A stretch of DNA of 13,149 nucleotides from Flavobacteriales bacterium UBA2619 (GCA_002339135.1 DDJR01000004.1:1-13149), one strand, 5' to 3'. Counted from the first letter of the stretch, positions 1 to 8,045 are shown. Numbers and translations are program-made. Notes: generated from the sequence alone by a model not told the origin.

Positions 1-1
1 G

Positions 2-976
2 GGTTATGATTATACTTGGTTGTGGGAAGGAAATCAATTGGGTGATTTGCAAAGCAGCATTGTTTCTGATTTGCCTCCGTCCACGGGTACATATTGTGTG
101 ATTGTTAATGATGATTGTGAGACTCCACCTGCGGAGTCATGTATGTTTGTCACGATTGAATCACCCCTGGATGTAAGCTTTGTTGCAGACACGACGAAAG
201 CTTGTGGTAATGGTGCTTTTGCATTTTCGAATTTGATTGATCCAGCCTTAATTACAACCAGTGTTTGGGAATTCGGGGATGGTGCTATGACAGCTGAGAT
301 GAACACTGATCACATCTATGACTCTCCTGGTTTTTATACGGTTACATTAACTGTTAATTCACTTTTAGGTGGGTGTGAGTATGCTGCGACAAAAGAGTCT
401 TACATTAATATTTATCCTTTACCTACCGTAGGTTTCTATGCGAACCCTCAACCGACCACTGTCCCTAACACGACGGTTACTTTTGATGGGTTACAGAGTG
501 ACAATGTGGTAAGCTGGCTCTGGACTTTCAACTCTTACAATCCGCTTGGATTTGCAATTGTAGAGGATCCTGTCTTTACCTTCCCTTACGATCGAGGTGG
601 ATTTTATCCCGTCAAATTAGAAGTTGAAGATATCTTTGGTTGTACAAACCAAGTGACTCGTGAGATTGAGATTCGTGATTTATTCAATTTGTTTATTCCG
701 ACTTCGTTCACACCCAACAATGACGGAACGAATGATGCTTTCTTTATCCAAGGCTCAGATATTGATCCTGAAAGATTCGAACTTCAAATCTTCAACCGTT
801 GGGGTGAGGTTGTTTTTGAAACCACGGACATCAATGACAAATGGAATGGAAAGGTGGCGGCAGATGGAGACCACTTTTCTCGCAACGGAACTTACACTTA
901 CCGTGTTGAAGTACACAGCATTAGTGAAGAAAGTTGGAGGAAAGAAGTGTTTGGATATGTTATGCTAATCCGCTAA
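2..976 (+). CDS. C-terminal part of a secreted PKD-repeat protein with a T9SS type B (gliding motility-associated) sorting domain; 5' end outside window
   Basis: The reading frame is open to the left edge; 324 residues are visible and no start is present, so this is the tail of a larger protein. Visible residues 57-118 form a PKD-like module with the typical WEFGDG turn and a GFYTVTLTV strand. Residues 143-225 form a second, more diverged one (SWLWTFN, GGFYPVKLEVED). Residues 230-324 match the gliding-motility-associated C-terminal domain (CHU_C type): FIPTSFTPNNDGTND, then IFNRWGEVVFE, W-N-G-K, NGTYTYRVEV, and a final GYVMLIR. Proteins ending this way are exported through the outer membrane by T9SS and act on the surface or as released adhesins or matrix proteins. 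Several cysteines before the first PKD suggest disulfides. The cargo function cannot be told from this fragment. The gene ends 22 bp before the stop of a convergent peptidase gene. Confidence 0.9.
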   Translation, partial: GYDYTWLWEGNQLGDLQSSIVSDLPPSTGTYCVIVNDDCETPPAESCMFVTIESPLDVSFVADTTKACGNGAFAFSNLIDPALITTSVWEFGDGAMTAEMNTDHIYDSPGFYTVTLTVNSLLGGCEYAATKESYINIYPLPTVGFYANPQPTTVPNTTVTFDGLQSDNVVSWLWTFNSYNPLGFAIVEDPVFTFPYDRGGFYPVKLEVEDIFGCTNQVTREIEIRDLFNLFIPTSFTPNNDGTNDAFFIQGSDIDPERFELQIFNRWGEVVFETTDINDKWNGKVAADGDHFSRNGTYTYRVEVHSISEESWRKEVFGYVMLIR

Positions 977-983
977 AAAAAAA
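975..983 (-). terminator. T-tract candidate termination site for the minus-strand operon
   Basis: Read on the minus strand, a run of nine T lies 16-24 nt beyond the stop codon of the M1 lipoprotein gene, and it overlaps the stop codon of the convergent PKD-protein gene. The only nearby inverted repeat is a weak AT-rich pair (AGTTT...AAACT, about 996-1019) inside the coding end. I see no convincing GC hairpin. This is a possible weak intrinsic terminator only. No better terminator is visible for either gene in the 22-bp gap. Confidence 0.2.
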
Positions 984-998
984 GTCCTTACACCAGTT

Positions 999-2891
999 TT
1001 AATTGATGCCTTTAAACTGCAAGAGTTCGTCCATTGTGCCTGTCGCCACACTGTGGTAGTTGGGGCGCGCTTTTTTGTAGATTCTTACAGCCATATCTCT
1101 TTGATCTGTATCAAGCATCGCTTTATAGAGTGGTGTTAAAAACTTCCTTCTCCCCACATGAACAAGAAAGGTGTCCAGGCGTTCATATGAAGCCAAATGT
1201 CCCTTTAAAACAGCTTGTTCAAGCCATGCGAAGAGGACTTCATTGTTTCCTGTAGAAGAGATTTTGTACAAAGAATTTAACTCATCCAGTCTTTCTAAAG
1301 TTACCGTTGAAGGAATGCTCTTTAAAAAACGATAACGCTCTTGGTATAGCCAGTCACTCCATAACAAGTCGCTTGTTGCTAAGGTTCCATCAGCCCAATT
1401 TCTAACTGCGATATCAACATTCTCGATTCTTTCGCTTTGAATTTCTGGACAGTTGTCAGGAAGTCCAGCACCGTCTATCCAAGCAGTAAGATTAACGGCA
1501 TCGCGGGTCGATTGATCAGTGAGAAGGGTTCCTTCTAAATACTCGATGAAGTTATCCGTATCCATGACCGTGAATGCGTGTTTTGTAAAGTACTCAGAGA
1601 GAAAACTGTCAAATTGAGTTCTTCCTACTGTTTCTTCAATCATGCGTAGGAATAAAAACCCCTTGTCATAGGCAATGGCAGTCATTCCGTCATCGGGGTT
1701 GCGGCCCTTTAAGTGAAGGCGAAGATGGGTGTCGTTGGGGTTTAAATCCGACAATTCATTGACTAAACCTCTGTAGCTAAGGCTGGCAAGCATCTCGCTT
1801 ATATCTCGGCCGTAAACGGCTTCCATAATTCTTTGCTCGAAATACACAGTAAATCCTTCGTTAAGCCAAAAGTCATCCCATGTTGAATTCGTTACTAAGT
1901 TTCCGCTCCAGCTGTGAGCTAGTTCGTGTGCAACCAAGCTGACAAGGCTGCGGTCACCAGCGATAATCGTGGGTGTGGCAAATGTTAAGCGTGGGTTTTC
2001 CATTCCGCCAAATGGAAAGGCAGCAGGCAGCACTAACAAATCGTAACGCTCCCATGCGTACTTTCCGTAAAGGTTTTCAGCAGCAACGAGAAGGTCTTCC
2101 ATCTCTGCAAATTCATACTCAGCTGCGTCGATGAGGTCCGGAGTAGCGTATACACCAGTGTGCTCTCCAACACTTCTGAACTCCACATCGCCTACAGCGA
2201 GGGCCAGAAGGTATGATGGTATGGGTTGATCCATCACGAAAGTATAGTGTCCTTCAGGGTTCTTTTCAGTAGGATTCACAGCACTCATAAGCGCCATCAA
2301 ATCTTTAGGCACATCAACTGTAGCATTGTACGTAAATCGGATTCCAGGTGAATCTTGGCAAGGAATCCAAGTCCTTGCGAGAATGGCTTGGCTCTGTGTG
2401 AACAAGAATGGGTTTGCATCTTCAGACCCTTCGACCCAAAGGAAGGCATCGGCACCAGGTTGTGTGTTGTATGTTATACTTACTTTTTTAGTTGAAGGTG
2501 TGATCTCGATACTTAAAGGAGATCCGATGAATTCTTGTTCCTCTCCTATATTGAAAGGGCTATCTTTCCCGTCAACTTGTACGCTGAGAATATCTAACTC
2601 TCGGATGTCCAAGATAACTTTCTGAGCTTGGTCAGATGTTTCGAGATCGAAAGTTGCTGTAGCTGCAATCGTGCGAGATTCGAAATCTACAACAGCATTC
2701 CAATCCAAGTGCGTTACAACAGCTTCTGCTGGTTTGCTATAACTGTGGTGGTCAGTGGCTCTTTTCATGTTAAGGATTGCTTCTTTTTTTGCACCTGTGT
2801 TGTTGTCTGTTGAAGGTGTAGTTGTCGAATTTTCACAACTGATTAAAGTCAATAAACCAATTGTAACAAGGCTGAATTTGAATACGTTCAT
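999..2891 (-). CDS. M1 family zinc aminopeptidase lipoprotein, leukotriene A4 hydrolase-like
   Basis: This is an exported zinc aminopeptidase that removes N-terminal residues from peptides. Residues 1-19 are a lipoprotein signal with lipobox LISC (acylated Cys19), so the mature protein should be membrane-anchored and extracytoplasmic. The catalytic core is complete: GGMEN at 295-299 (exopeptidase motif), zinc ligands His322 and His326 in HELAH, Glu345 in WLNEG (HExxH-x18-E), and the transition-state tyrosine Tyr408 in AYDKG. The C-terminal part (about 510-630) is the helical LTA4H-type domain. It contains GRRKFLTPLYK, where Arg581 and Lys583 line up with the carboxylate-binding Arg563/Lys565 of human LTA4H (alignment from memory). 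The length of 630 aa fits the LTA4H group. The start overlaps the bioY stop as ATGA, implying translational coupling, and this is the last gene of the operon. A peptidase role is much more likely than epoxide hydrolysis. Confidence 0.95.
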   Translation of the reverse strand: MNVFKFSLVTIGLLTLISCENSTTTPSTDNNTGAKKEAILNMKRATDHHSYSKPAEAVVTHLDWNAVVDFESRTIAATATFDLETSDQAQKVILDIRELDILSVQVDGKDSPFNIGEEQEFIGSPLSIEITPSTKKVSITYNTQPGADAFLWVEGSEDANPFLFTQSQAILARTWIPCQDSPGIRFTYNATVDVPKDLMALMSAVNPTEKNPEGHYTFVMDQPIPSYLLALAVGDVEFRSVGEHTGVYATPDLIDAAEYEFAEMEDLLVAAENLYGKYAWERYDLLVLPAAFPFGGMENPRLTFATPTIIAGDRSLVSLVAHELAHSWSGNLVTNSTWDDFWLNEGFTVYFEQRIMEAVYGRDISEMLASLSYRGLVNELSDLNPNDTHLRLHLKGRNPDDGMTAIAYDKGFLFLRMIEETVGRTQFDSFLSEYFTKHAFTVMDTDNFIEYLEGTLLTDQSTRDAVNLTAWIDGAGLPDNCPEIQSERIENVDIAVRNWADGTLATSDLLWSDWLYQERYRFLKSIPSTVTLERLDELNSLYKISSTGNNEVLFAWLEQAVLKGHLASYERLDTFLVHVGRRKFLTPLYKAMLDTDQRDMAVRIYKKARPNYHSVATGTMDELLQFKGIN

Positions 2892-3466
2892 TTCTTAAAG
2901 TTTTTTAAAGCTCTTCCTGTTAGTACAAATAAGATTGTGCCGAAAGCCGTTTTCACAAGCAGCCCTGGCATGAGGACTTCTGTGGCTGTAGCAAAATCTA
3001 TGGAAGAAGGAGTGAGGGCGTCTTGAAACCCAAGACCGAGGAATAGAATTGTTGTTTGTGATAAAAACAGAATGATGCTCCCTGTAATAAATTCGTGCTT
3101 GAGCAAGTTGGTTTTTTTCGATGCATAGTTTGCGGCTTCACCAGCAAAGAGAGCTGCGATGGGAAATGACAATAGGAAGCCGCCCGTAGGACCTGTAAAA
3201 TGAGCCCATCCTGATGCACCACCATGAAAAATCGGGGCACCCAAACCTCCTGCCACCAAATACAATCCCGTTGCGGTAACACCAACTCTACTGCCAAATA
3301 AAAACCCGGAGAGCACCACCAAGATCGATTGCAGTGTTATTGGCAACCCTTGAGCTAAATCGAGCTCTATAGACCCTAAAAACGCCATCGCAGAAAAAGA
3401 CATAACAACATAAATGCCATCGTCAAACAAAACGTTTCCAGTAAGTTTAATATCAGATCGAATCAT
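2888..3466 (-). CDS. bioY: BioY-type biotin transporter substrate-binding membrane protein
   Basis: This is the S-component that binds biotin and carries it across the inner membrane, either alone or with an energy-coupling factor (ECF) ATPase module. The 192-aa protein is almost wholly hydrophobic, with about six predicted membrane segments. It shows the family landmarks in order: LPITLQS (41-47), LYLVAGGLGAPIF (68-80), GPTGGFL (92-98) and the C-terminal PGLLVKTAFG (167-176), where other BioY proteins have PG-hydrophobic-K. No EcfA or EcfT gene is adjacent, so it must act alone or share a distant ECF module. It sits between two M1 peptidase genes: 11 nt after one stop and overlapping the next start by 4 nt. 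The ribosome-binding sequence in front is weak. No biotin-repressor (BirA-type) operator is recognisable. The family call is firm; sole-acting transport is inference. Confidence 0.93.
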   Translation of the reverse strand: MIRSDIKLTGNVLFDDGIYVVMSFSAMAFLGSIELDLAQGLPITLQSILVVLSGFLFGSRVGVTATGLYLVAGGLGAPIFHGGASGWAHFTGPTGGFLLSFPIAALFAGEAANYASKKTNLLKHEFITGSIILFLSQTTILFLGLGFQDALTPSSIDFATATEVLMPGLLVKTAFGTILFVLTGRALKNFKK

Positions 3467-3477
3467 TCTTCTAGATG

Positions 3478-5313
3478 TTAATCTCTTTCGAAATTCTGTT
3501 TTCCAACCGACTTGAATACGACTTTGTTGTTTTCTCTATTAACGTCCGCTTGTAAAAGGAGTGGGTCTAGGGAGATGTTTAAGATGCGTTTTCCTTGAGT
3601 AGGCACTTCGAGTGTATACAAGGGATTTGTCCAAGGCCAATCCAAAGCAATTTCTTCTCCTTGATTCATTTTTCTATGACCTCTCATGATCACAAGTGGA
3701 ATGTGGTATGTTAATGATGTTCCGTCTTTGAAAGTCAACCTAAGATCCTGAGGCATCGGCATTGTTCCTACTTTCTCAAGTACGATTGTGCTTGTATCTT
3801 TTCTTGTGTTTATGGACTTTATCGCGTAATCTATTGTATGTGTTGTGTTCACAAAGTAATCGAAATACCAGTCTAGTTCGATTCCAGAGGCGCGTTCCAT
3901 GACTCTCTTAAAATCAGTTGGGCCAGGGTGCTTGAATGACCAAGTCGTAAAATACTTCTTCATGCCTTCATTCCGGACCTGTTCACCGATGATGGCTCCG
4001 AGTTGCTCAACGAGAACTTCTCCTTTTGCATAAGCTGCAACTCCGTAGGCACGGTTTGTCGTATAGTGATCAGCATGGGTGCTCAGTGCTTCTTCATTTC
4101 CACTAAGTGCTTGCTTGATGTATCCGTAATACGAATAGGAATGTGCTCCTCCAACAGTTTCTTGAGTCATTTCGCGGGGAGAAATAACCTCCATACACTC
4201 TGACTCAATCCACGAGGTAAATCCTTCGTCCATCCATTCATAGAGAGCTTCGTTTGTGGCCACAACAGCTTGAAACCATGAGTGTGCCATCTCGTGCACA
4301 GTGACACCAACAAGGCTTGGAAGTGATCGGTCTCCTGTGACCAGAGTCATCATTGGGTATTCCATTCCACCATCACCTCCTTGCGCAATCGTGTATTGTG
4401 GATAGGGGTATTCTCCCACAAAGTCGTTGAGGAATCTCATCGCCTGAACAGCAAATCTCGGCAATTCGAGCCAAGCGGATTCGTATTCATCATTTGGCAC
4501 ATAGACAAGATTCATCTTTGTGTCCTTGCTTACAGAAACAGTTTCATAGGTAAAGTCTGGGTCTGCAACCCATGCAAAGTCAATCACATTTGATGCTCTA
4601 AAGTGCCATATTCCTGTGCTTTTAGATTGTTCAGGTGTTTTTTTAGAAATACCTGTTGCAGCGACACTGTACCTTTTAGGTAAGTGTATCGTCACATCGT
4701 AATTGCCCCAAACACCATGAAATTCTCTTCCAATGTAAGGGTGTGAATGCCAACCTTCGTGGTCATACTCACAAAACTTAGGGTACCACTGTGTCATGCT
4801 AAGTTCGATCCCTTCTTTATTCATCCATCCTGACCTTCTGATTTGTCTAGGAACTTGTGCTTTCCAACTCATTTGAAAATTCACTTCAGAACCTGAGGCT
4901 ATAGGTAAAGGCAATGCCACGACTAAGATTGTTTCCTCAATCGTGACTTTGCAGGGCATACCGTCCATGGTAAGGATTACATCTTTAATCCATCCCCACT
5001 CTTCCTTAGGCAGTTCAGATATCCTTGAACCTACTCTAGAGTCTGGGTCAGAAATGTTTCGTGACCTCACATCCATCATGCTTCCAGGTTGAAATGCATT
5101 GAAGAAAGCGTACATAAAGACTTTATTTAAGTCATCTGGACTGTTGTTCTCATACATGACATCCATCTTTCCATCATATTGATGAAGTTCTGTATCAACT
5201 TTAATGTCCATCTTGTAATTTGCTTTTTGTTGCCAACCAGGATACTGCGCAAATACTGAACTTGTGATGAGTAGGTAAGTTACTGATAATAAAAAGACGT
5301 GAGTAGCTTTCAT
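3478..5313 (-). CDS. Secreted M1 family metallopeptidase (GGMEYP subtype)
   Basis: This is a second zinc metallopeptidase of family M1, of a different branch from the lipoprotein further down the operon. Residues 1-22 are a Sec signal peptide (charged start, hydrophobic stretch, cleavage probably after SVFA), with no lipobox, so a periplasmic location is expected. The gluzincin site is intact: GGMEYP at 315-320, His340 and His344 in HEMAH, Glu363 in MDEGF (18-residue spacing), and likely catalytic Tyr428 in AAYAKG. Glu317 of GGMEY should bind the free amino terminus; Tyr replaces the usual Asn of GxMEN, which I recall as common in Bacteroidota M1 proteins. There is no LTA4H-type C-terminal domain; residues from about 490 look like a beta-rich tail. 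The length of 611 aa is normal. The start overlaps the upstream glycosyltransferase stop as ATGA, indicating translational coupling. Confidence 0.93.
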   Translation of the reverse strand: MKATHVFLLSVTYLLITSSVFAQYPGWQQKANYKMDIKVDTELHQYDGKMDVMYENNSPDDLNKVFMYAFFNAFQPGSMMDVRSRNISDPDSRVGSRISELPKEEWGWIKDVILTMDGMPCKVTIEETILVVALPLPIASGSEVNFQMSWKAQVPRQIRRSGWMNKEGIELSMTQWYPKFCEYDHEGWHSHPYIGREFHGVWGNYDVTIHLPKRYSVAATGISKKTPEQSKSTGIWHFRASNVIDFAWVADPDFTYETVSVSKDTKMNLVYVPNDEYESAWLELPRFAVQAMRFLNDFVGEYPYPQYTIAQGGDGGMEYPMMTLVTGDRSLPSLVGVTVHEMAHSWFQAVVATNEALYEWMDEGFTSWIESECMEVISPREMTQETVGGAHSYSYYGYIKQALSGNEEALSTHADHYTTNRAYGVAAYAKGEVLVEQLGAIIGEQVRNEGMKKYFTTWSFKHPGPTDFKRVMERASGIELDWYFDYFVNTTHTIDYAIKSINTRKDTSTIVLEKVGTMPMPQDLRLTFKDGTSLTYHIPLVIMRGHRKMNQGEEIALDWPWTNPLYTLEVPTQGKRILNISLDPLLLQADVNRENNKVVFKSVGKQNFERD

Positions 5314-6866
5314 TTTTCGGAGTCTTGTGTGTTTACGGTATACACCATAACCCTCCTTAAAGGGTTGTGAGGGTTTAAATAATGTAGAAGTCGATCTAAT
5401 CTTCCAGGACTAAATTGAGCAACGTAAGATAGTGATGGATATTCATTTTTAAAGCGTGTTATTAAATCTCCCAAATGACTGTTACCCACAAAGACAATGT
5501 AGTTGGGTACAGTCGTGTTCATGTCTTGGAGGTGACTGCGTTTTTGGGCTGCAATATCCGTGGTGGCATCAGCAACGGTAAAGTTGTCCCAAGACCCGAG
5601 GTAAAAGCGAGGTGCAAAAGCTTTGTCGTCTGCAGTAACGTAAAGAAAGCTTTCTAAATCTCCCCTCTGTTTAATTGCACTCATGGCCTTCATTTCACTT
5701 GTGTTTTTTGAGGATAATGTAAGACCTGCTAGACAGGTAATGTTGATCAATATTGTCGCTTTTATCAAGATCCCTCCAAGTTTTTTTACCACAACCGTAT
5801 CCAGCCATGAAATTTTTTCTTTTAAAATACCCCAACCCATCATGCCAGTGATAATGACAAATGGAACTGCAGGAAGGATAAAGCGTTCTTGTTTGTTGGG
5901 AAACAGTGAGTGGAAAATAACAAAGGCCAACGATGGTAAAACAAGCAAGGAATATTTCCGAAAGCTACTTAAGTACCCTGCAAACAACAACAGCGATATG
6001 GGTGGAAGGCTTAAAGCCAGGATCACCCATACAAAATTCAAGGGACCGCCTTGTGGGTAATCGCCGGACTGTGTTAAATTGTATTGAATGTAAGCGCCCA
6101 ATTGTGCAAATGGTTGATGCCAAAGCACGATGTCCGCGGGGACTTGAATCAAGGCAAACATGCCCATCGCCGACAAAGCCAATGTAGAAGATTGTTTCAG
6201 AGATAGAAGCATGTTTCTACGGCCTCCTTGGAGGGTAAACGCAGCGACATATCCCAGCCCGAAGATGCCCACCTGATATCTGAATCCAGTAGCAATTCCT
6301 AAGAAAATACCGGATAGGATTAAGCTTTTCAGATCATATTTTCCTTCTTTTGATTTGATCAAAACCCAAGCTGAAGCTAGAAGTGGTGGAATGACAAACA
6401 TCTCCACAAGTTGGTGTACACTCAGTAAAGGCATCCAGGCGAGAGCCGCCATCATTAAGCCCACATACATTGCGGATTTCTTGCCGCTTAATGTCTCAGT
6501 GATTTTATACGCCAAGTACACAGAGAGTAAACTGTACAATCCGTGAAGTAGTCTGATGACCAGAGCTATGGTTGTGGGTTCAGAGAGAGTTGAAAATTTT
6601 AACAATCTAAAAAAGCCATAATGAAGACCGGCATAGGCGAGGTTTGTGTAGTGAGGCTTAGGAACTCGCTCAAGGGATTCTTGTGACCATGGCATCCAGT
6701 TGTTGTAGTCTTCGCCATCGGCCCAGCTTGCCGCCGCTTCAATCACCCAGAAATGATCGTCGTGCATTAAATAACCTGGAGACATACATGCCGCAACAAG
6801 TCTCAAAAATGCTGCTAATAAAATGATTGAAAGTAAGGGCCGTTGAGCAAAAGCATTTTTAAGCAT
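5310..6866 (-). CDS. GT-C fold membrane glycosyltransferase (GT22/mannosyltransferase-like)
   Basis: This is a polytopic inner-membrane protein of 518 aa with about ten hydrophobic segments between residues 10 and 385, followed by a soluble C-terminal region of about 130 residues. Just after the first segment lies an acidic pair, MHDDHFW (34-40, Asp36/Asp37), in the first periplasmic loop. That is where GT-C enzymes hold the catalytic/metal-binding acid. Residues 324-334 read NKQERFILPAV, resembling the HKExRFL-P motif of GT22 (ALG9/PIG-B type) mannosyltransferases. RLLHGLYSLLSVYLAY (105-120) also fits that group. Such enzymes use polyprenyl-phosphate sugars to glycosylate lipids or proteins outside the inner membrane. 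The sugar and acceptor here are unknown. The gene lies 3 nt after ribH and overlaps the peptidase gene start by 4 nt. The family call is good; the GT22 subfamily and any mannose specificity are inference. Confidence 0.8.
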   Translation of the reverse strand: MLKNAFAQRPLLSIILLAAFLRLVAACMSPGYLMHDDHFWVIEAAASWADGEDYNNWMPWSQESLERVPKPHYTNLAYAGLHYGFFRLLKFSTLSEPTTIALVIRLLHGLYSLLSVYLAYKITETLSGKKSAMYVGLMMAALAWMPLLSVHQLVEMFVIPPLLASAWVLIKSKEGKYDLKSLILSGIFLGIATGFRYQVGIFGLGYVAAFTLQGGRRNMLLSLKQSSTLALSAMGMFALIQVPADIVLWHQPFAQLGAYIQYNLTQSGDYPQGGPLNFVWVILALSLPPISLLLFAGYLSSFRKYSLLVLPSLAFVIFHSLFPNKQERFILPAVPFVIITGMMGWGILKEKISWLDTVVVKKLGGILIKATILINITCLAGLTLSSKNTSEMKAMSAIKQRGDLESFLYVTADDKAFAPRFYLGSWDNFTVADATTDIAAQKRSHLQDMNTTVPNYIVFVGNSHLGDLITRFKNEYPSLSYVAQFSPGRLDRLLHYLNPHNPLRRVMVYTVNTQDSEK

Positions 6867-6869
6867 CCT

Positions 6870-7358
6870 TCACATACTTAATTCAGAACGTAGAGCAATC
6901 ATTTTTAGAACGACAACGGCAGCTTCAATTCCTTTGTTGCCTAAATGGCCTCCAGATCTAGCTTGAGCTTGCTCAGCGTTGTTGTCTGTTAGGACACAAA
7001 ATGCCACTGGTTTACCTGTTTTCAAGTTTACATCTTTAATTCCTAATGCTGCTGCTTCACACACATAGTCGAAATGAGCAGTTTCTCCTCTAATGACACT
7101 TCCTATGGCGATCACACCATCAACCTTTTCAAGGAGCATCTGAGATGCAAGAGGCAGTTCGAACGTTCCTGGAACAGATTGAGTCAGAATAGAATCTTCG
7201 GGAACACCACATGCAATGAGAACCTCTTTAGCACCTTCGAGCATTCCATGTGTGTAAATAGAATTCCACTCAGAAACGACGATGCCCACCTTAAAGTGGG
7301 CACCATTGGGTAGATCCTTGGGATCGTAAAAGCTTAAGTTATTTCCGGCCGTAGCCAT
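6870..7358 (-). CDS. ribH: 6,7-dimethyl-8-ribityllumazine synthase (riboflavin biosynthesis)
   Basis: Lumazine synthase condenses 5-amino-6-ribitylamino-uracil with 3,4-dihydroxy-2-butanone 4-phosphate, the penultimate step of riboflavin synthesis, in the cytoplasm as a 60-mer or pentamer. All active-site blocks are present: VGIVVSEWN with aromatic Trp31, PGTFELP (63-69), GSVIRGETAHFDYV with catalytic His95, FCVLTDNN (120-127), and QAQARSGG with phosphate-binding Arg134. The length of 162 aa is standard. The ATG is supported by the spacing to the TPR gene (12 nt), and the N-terminal extension before the core (about 20 aa) is normal. No FMN riboswitch precedes it, and other rib genes are absent. 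It is probably transcribed with the TPR gene and the genes downstream. A TPR gene next to ribH is, from memory, common in Flavobacteriia. Confidence 0.97.
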   Translation of the reverse strand: MATAGNNLSFYDPKDLPNGAHFKVGIVVSEWNSIYTHGMLEGAKEVLIACGVPEDSILTQSVPGTFELPLASQMLLEKVDGVIAIGSVIRGETAHFDYVCEAAALGIKDVNLKTGKPVAFCVLTDNNAEQAQARSGGHLGNKGIEAAVVVLKMIALRSELSM

Positions 7359-7370
7359 ATTACAAATAAT

Positions 7371-8045
7371 TTATAGTGAAGCTCTAAGAGCAACAGCTTT
7401 GGTGAACATCCTACTGTTGGGATGATTTTCTTCAATGTGAGATAGAATCGACTTCGCTTTTGAAGTGTTGCCTAGCTCAATGTGAGTTAAAGCTTCCTTA
7501 TAGTGGTATGTAGGTGCAAGTACCTTTGCTGCCAATCCTGCATCAGATGCGTTGGCGGCTTTGTTGTAATATTCAGCTGCGTGAACGTAATCACCTAAGT
7601 CAGAATAGCAATCAGCCATACTGGCGATAGACATCGGAGATAAAACATCATCATTAAAGTTAACTTGGTTGAAGGCTGTAATTGCATCTTCAAACAATCC
7701 GGCATCACGATTAATCACGCCCACTTGGTATGCAGCTCTGCTGGCAGCATTGGTACCTGGGTGGTCAGCCATGATCTCTTCGAGTCCGGCAGAAAAGCCA
7801 TCGCCAAATTGAGCAAGGTCTAAAGAGTCAATAGAGAAGTAGTATTCTGCTTGGACTATCGCTTCTTCAGCGGCTAGTTCTGCAGGGTCAGACACCAATG
7901 TTTTGTATCCCATAAACGCCAGTATGATTACTGCTGCACCTCCGAGGATGATCGTAAGCTGGTTGCGGTTCTTGTCTACAAACTGCTCTGTCTTTGTGTA
8001 CACCTCATCAACGTTGAGGATTGTATCGTCATTTTTCTTAGCCAT
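7371..8045 (-). CDS. Membrane-anchored tetratricopeptide-repeat protein (YfgM-like)
   Basis: This is a 224-aa protein with a short charged N-terminus, one hydrophobic membrane segment at about residues 29-48 (LTIILGGAAVIILAFMGYKT) and a helical repeat domain after it. Helix pairs with TPR spacing are visible around 102-130 (AAYQVGVINRDAGLFEDAITAF), 136-164 (ASMADCYSDLGDYVHAAEYYNKA) and 178-206 (YHYKEALTHIELGNTSKAKSIL). The layout matches the TPR_21/YfgM type, whose E. coli member is an ancillary factor at the SecYEG translocon; that role is not shown here. It is the first gene of the six-gene minus-strand run and is divergent from recF, with 57 bp between the starts. A purine-rich AGAAAGGA lies upstream of the ATG, at the long end of the usual Shine-Dalgarno spacing. 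Confidence 0.85.
   Translation of the reverse strand: MAKKNDDTILNVDEVYTKTEQFVDKNRNQLTIILGGAAVIILAFMGYKTLVSDPAELAAEEAIVQAEYYFSIDSLDLAQFGDGFSAGLEEIMADHPGTNAASRAAYQVGVINRDAGLFEDAITAFNQVNFNDDVLSPMSIASMADCYSDLGDYVHAAEYYNKAANASDAGLAAKVLAPTYHYKEALTHIELGNTSKAKSILSHIEENHPNSRMFTKAVALRASL

Noticed and set aside
660..968. 102-aa plus-strand ORF in a second frame over the sorting domain of the PKD protein
   Set aside because: The overlapping frame encodes a clear T9SS type B domain; this frame has no domain-like features.
996..1019. Hairpin terminator between the convergent genes at 977-998
   Set aside because: The only inverted repeat is a 5-bp AT-rich stem inside the peptidase coding end; too weak to call a hairpin, so only the T-tract is listed at low confidence.
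999..5313. The two M1 peptidases as a tandem duplication
   Set aside because: They share only the core motifs; the exopeptidase motif, targeting signal and C-terminal domains differ, and bioY lies between them.
5683..6060. 125-aa plus-strand ORF inside the glycosyltransferase gene
   Set aside because: It is antisense to a well-supported membrane protein; the composition looks like a reverse-complement shadow of hydrophobic codons, and no domain is recognisable.
6870..8045. Possible FMN riboswitch controlling ribH
   Set aside because: The gap before ribH is only 12 nt and the leader of the TPR gene about 30 nt, too short for an RFN element; no conserved RFN blocks are seen.
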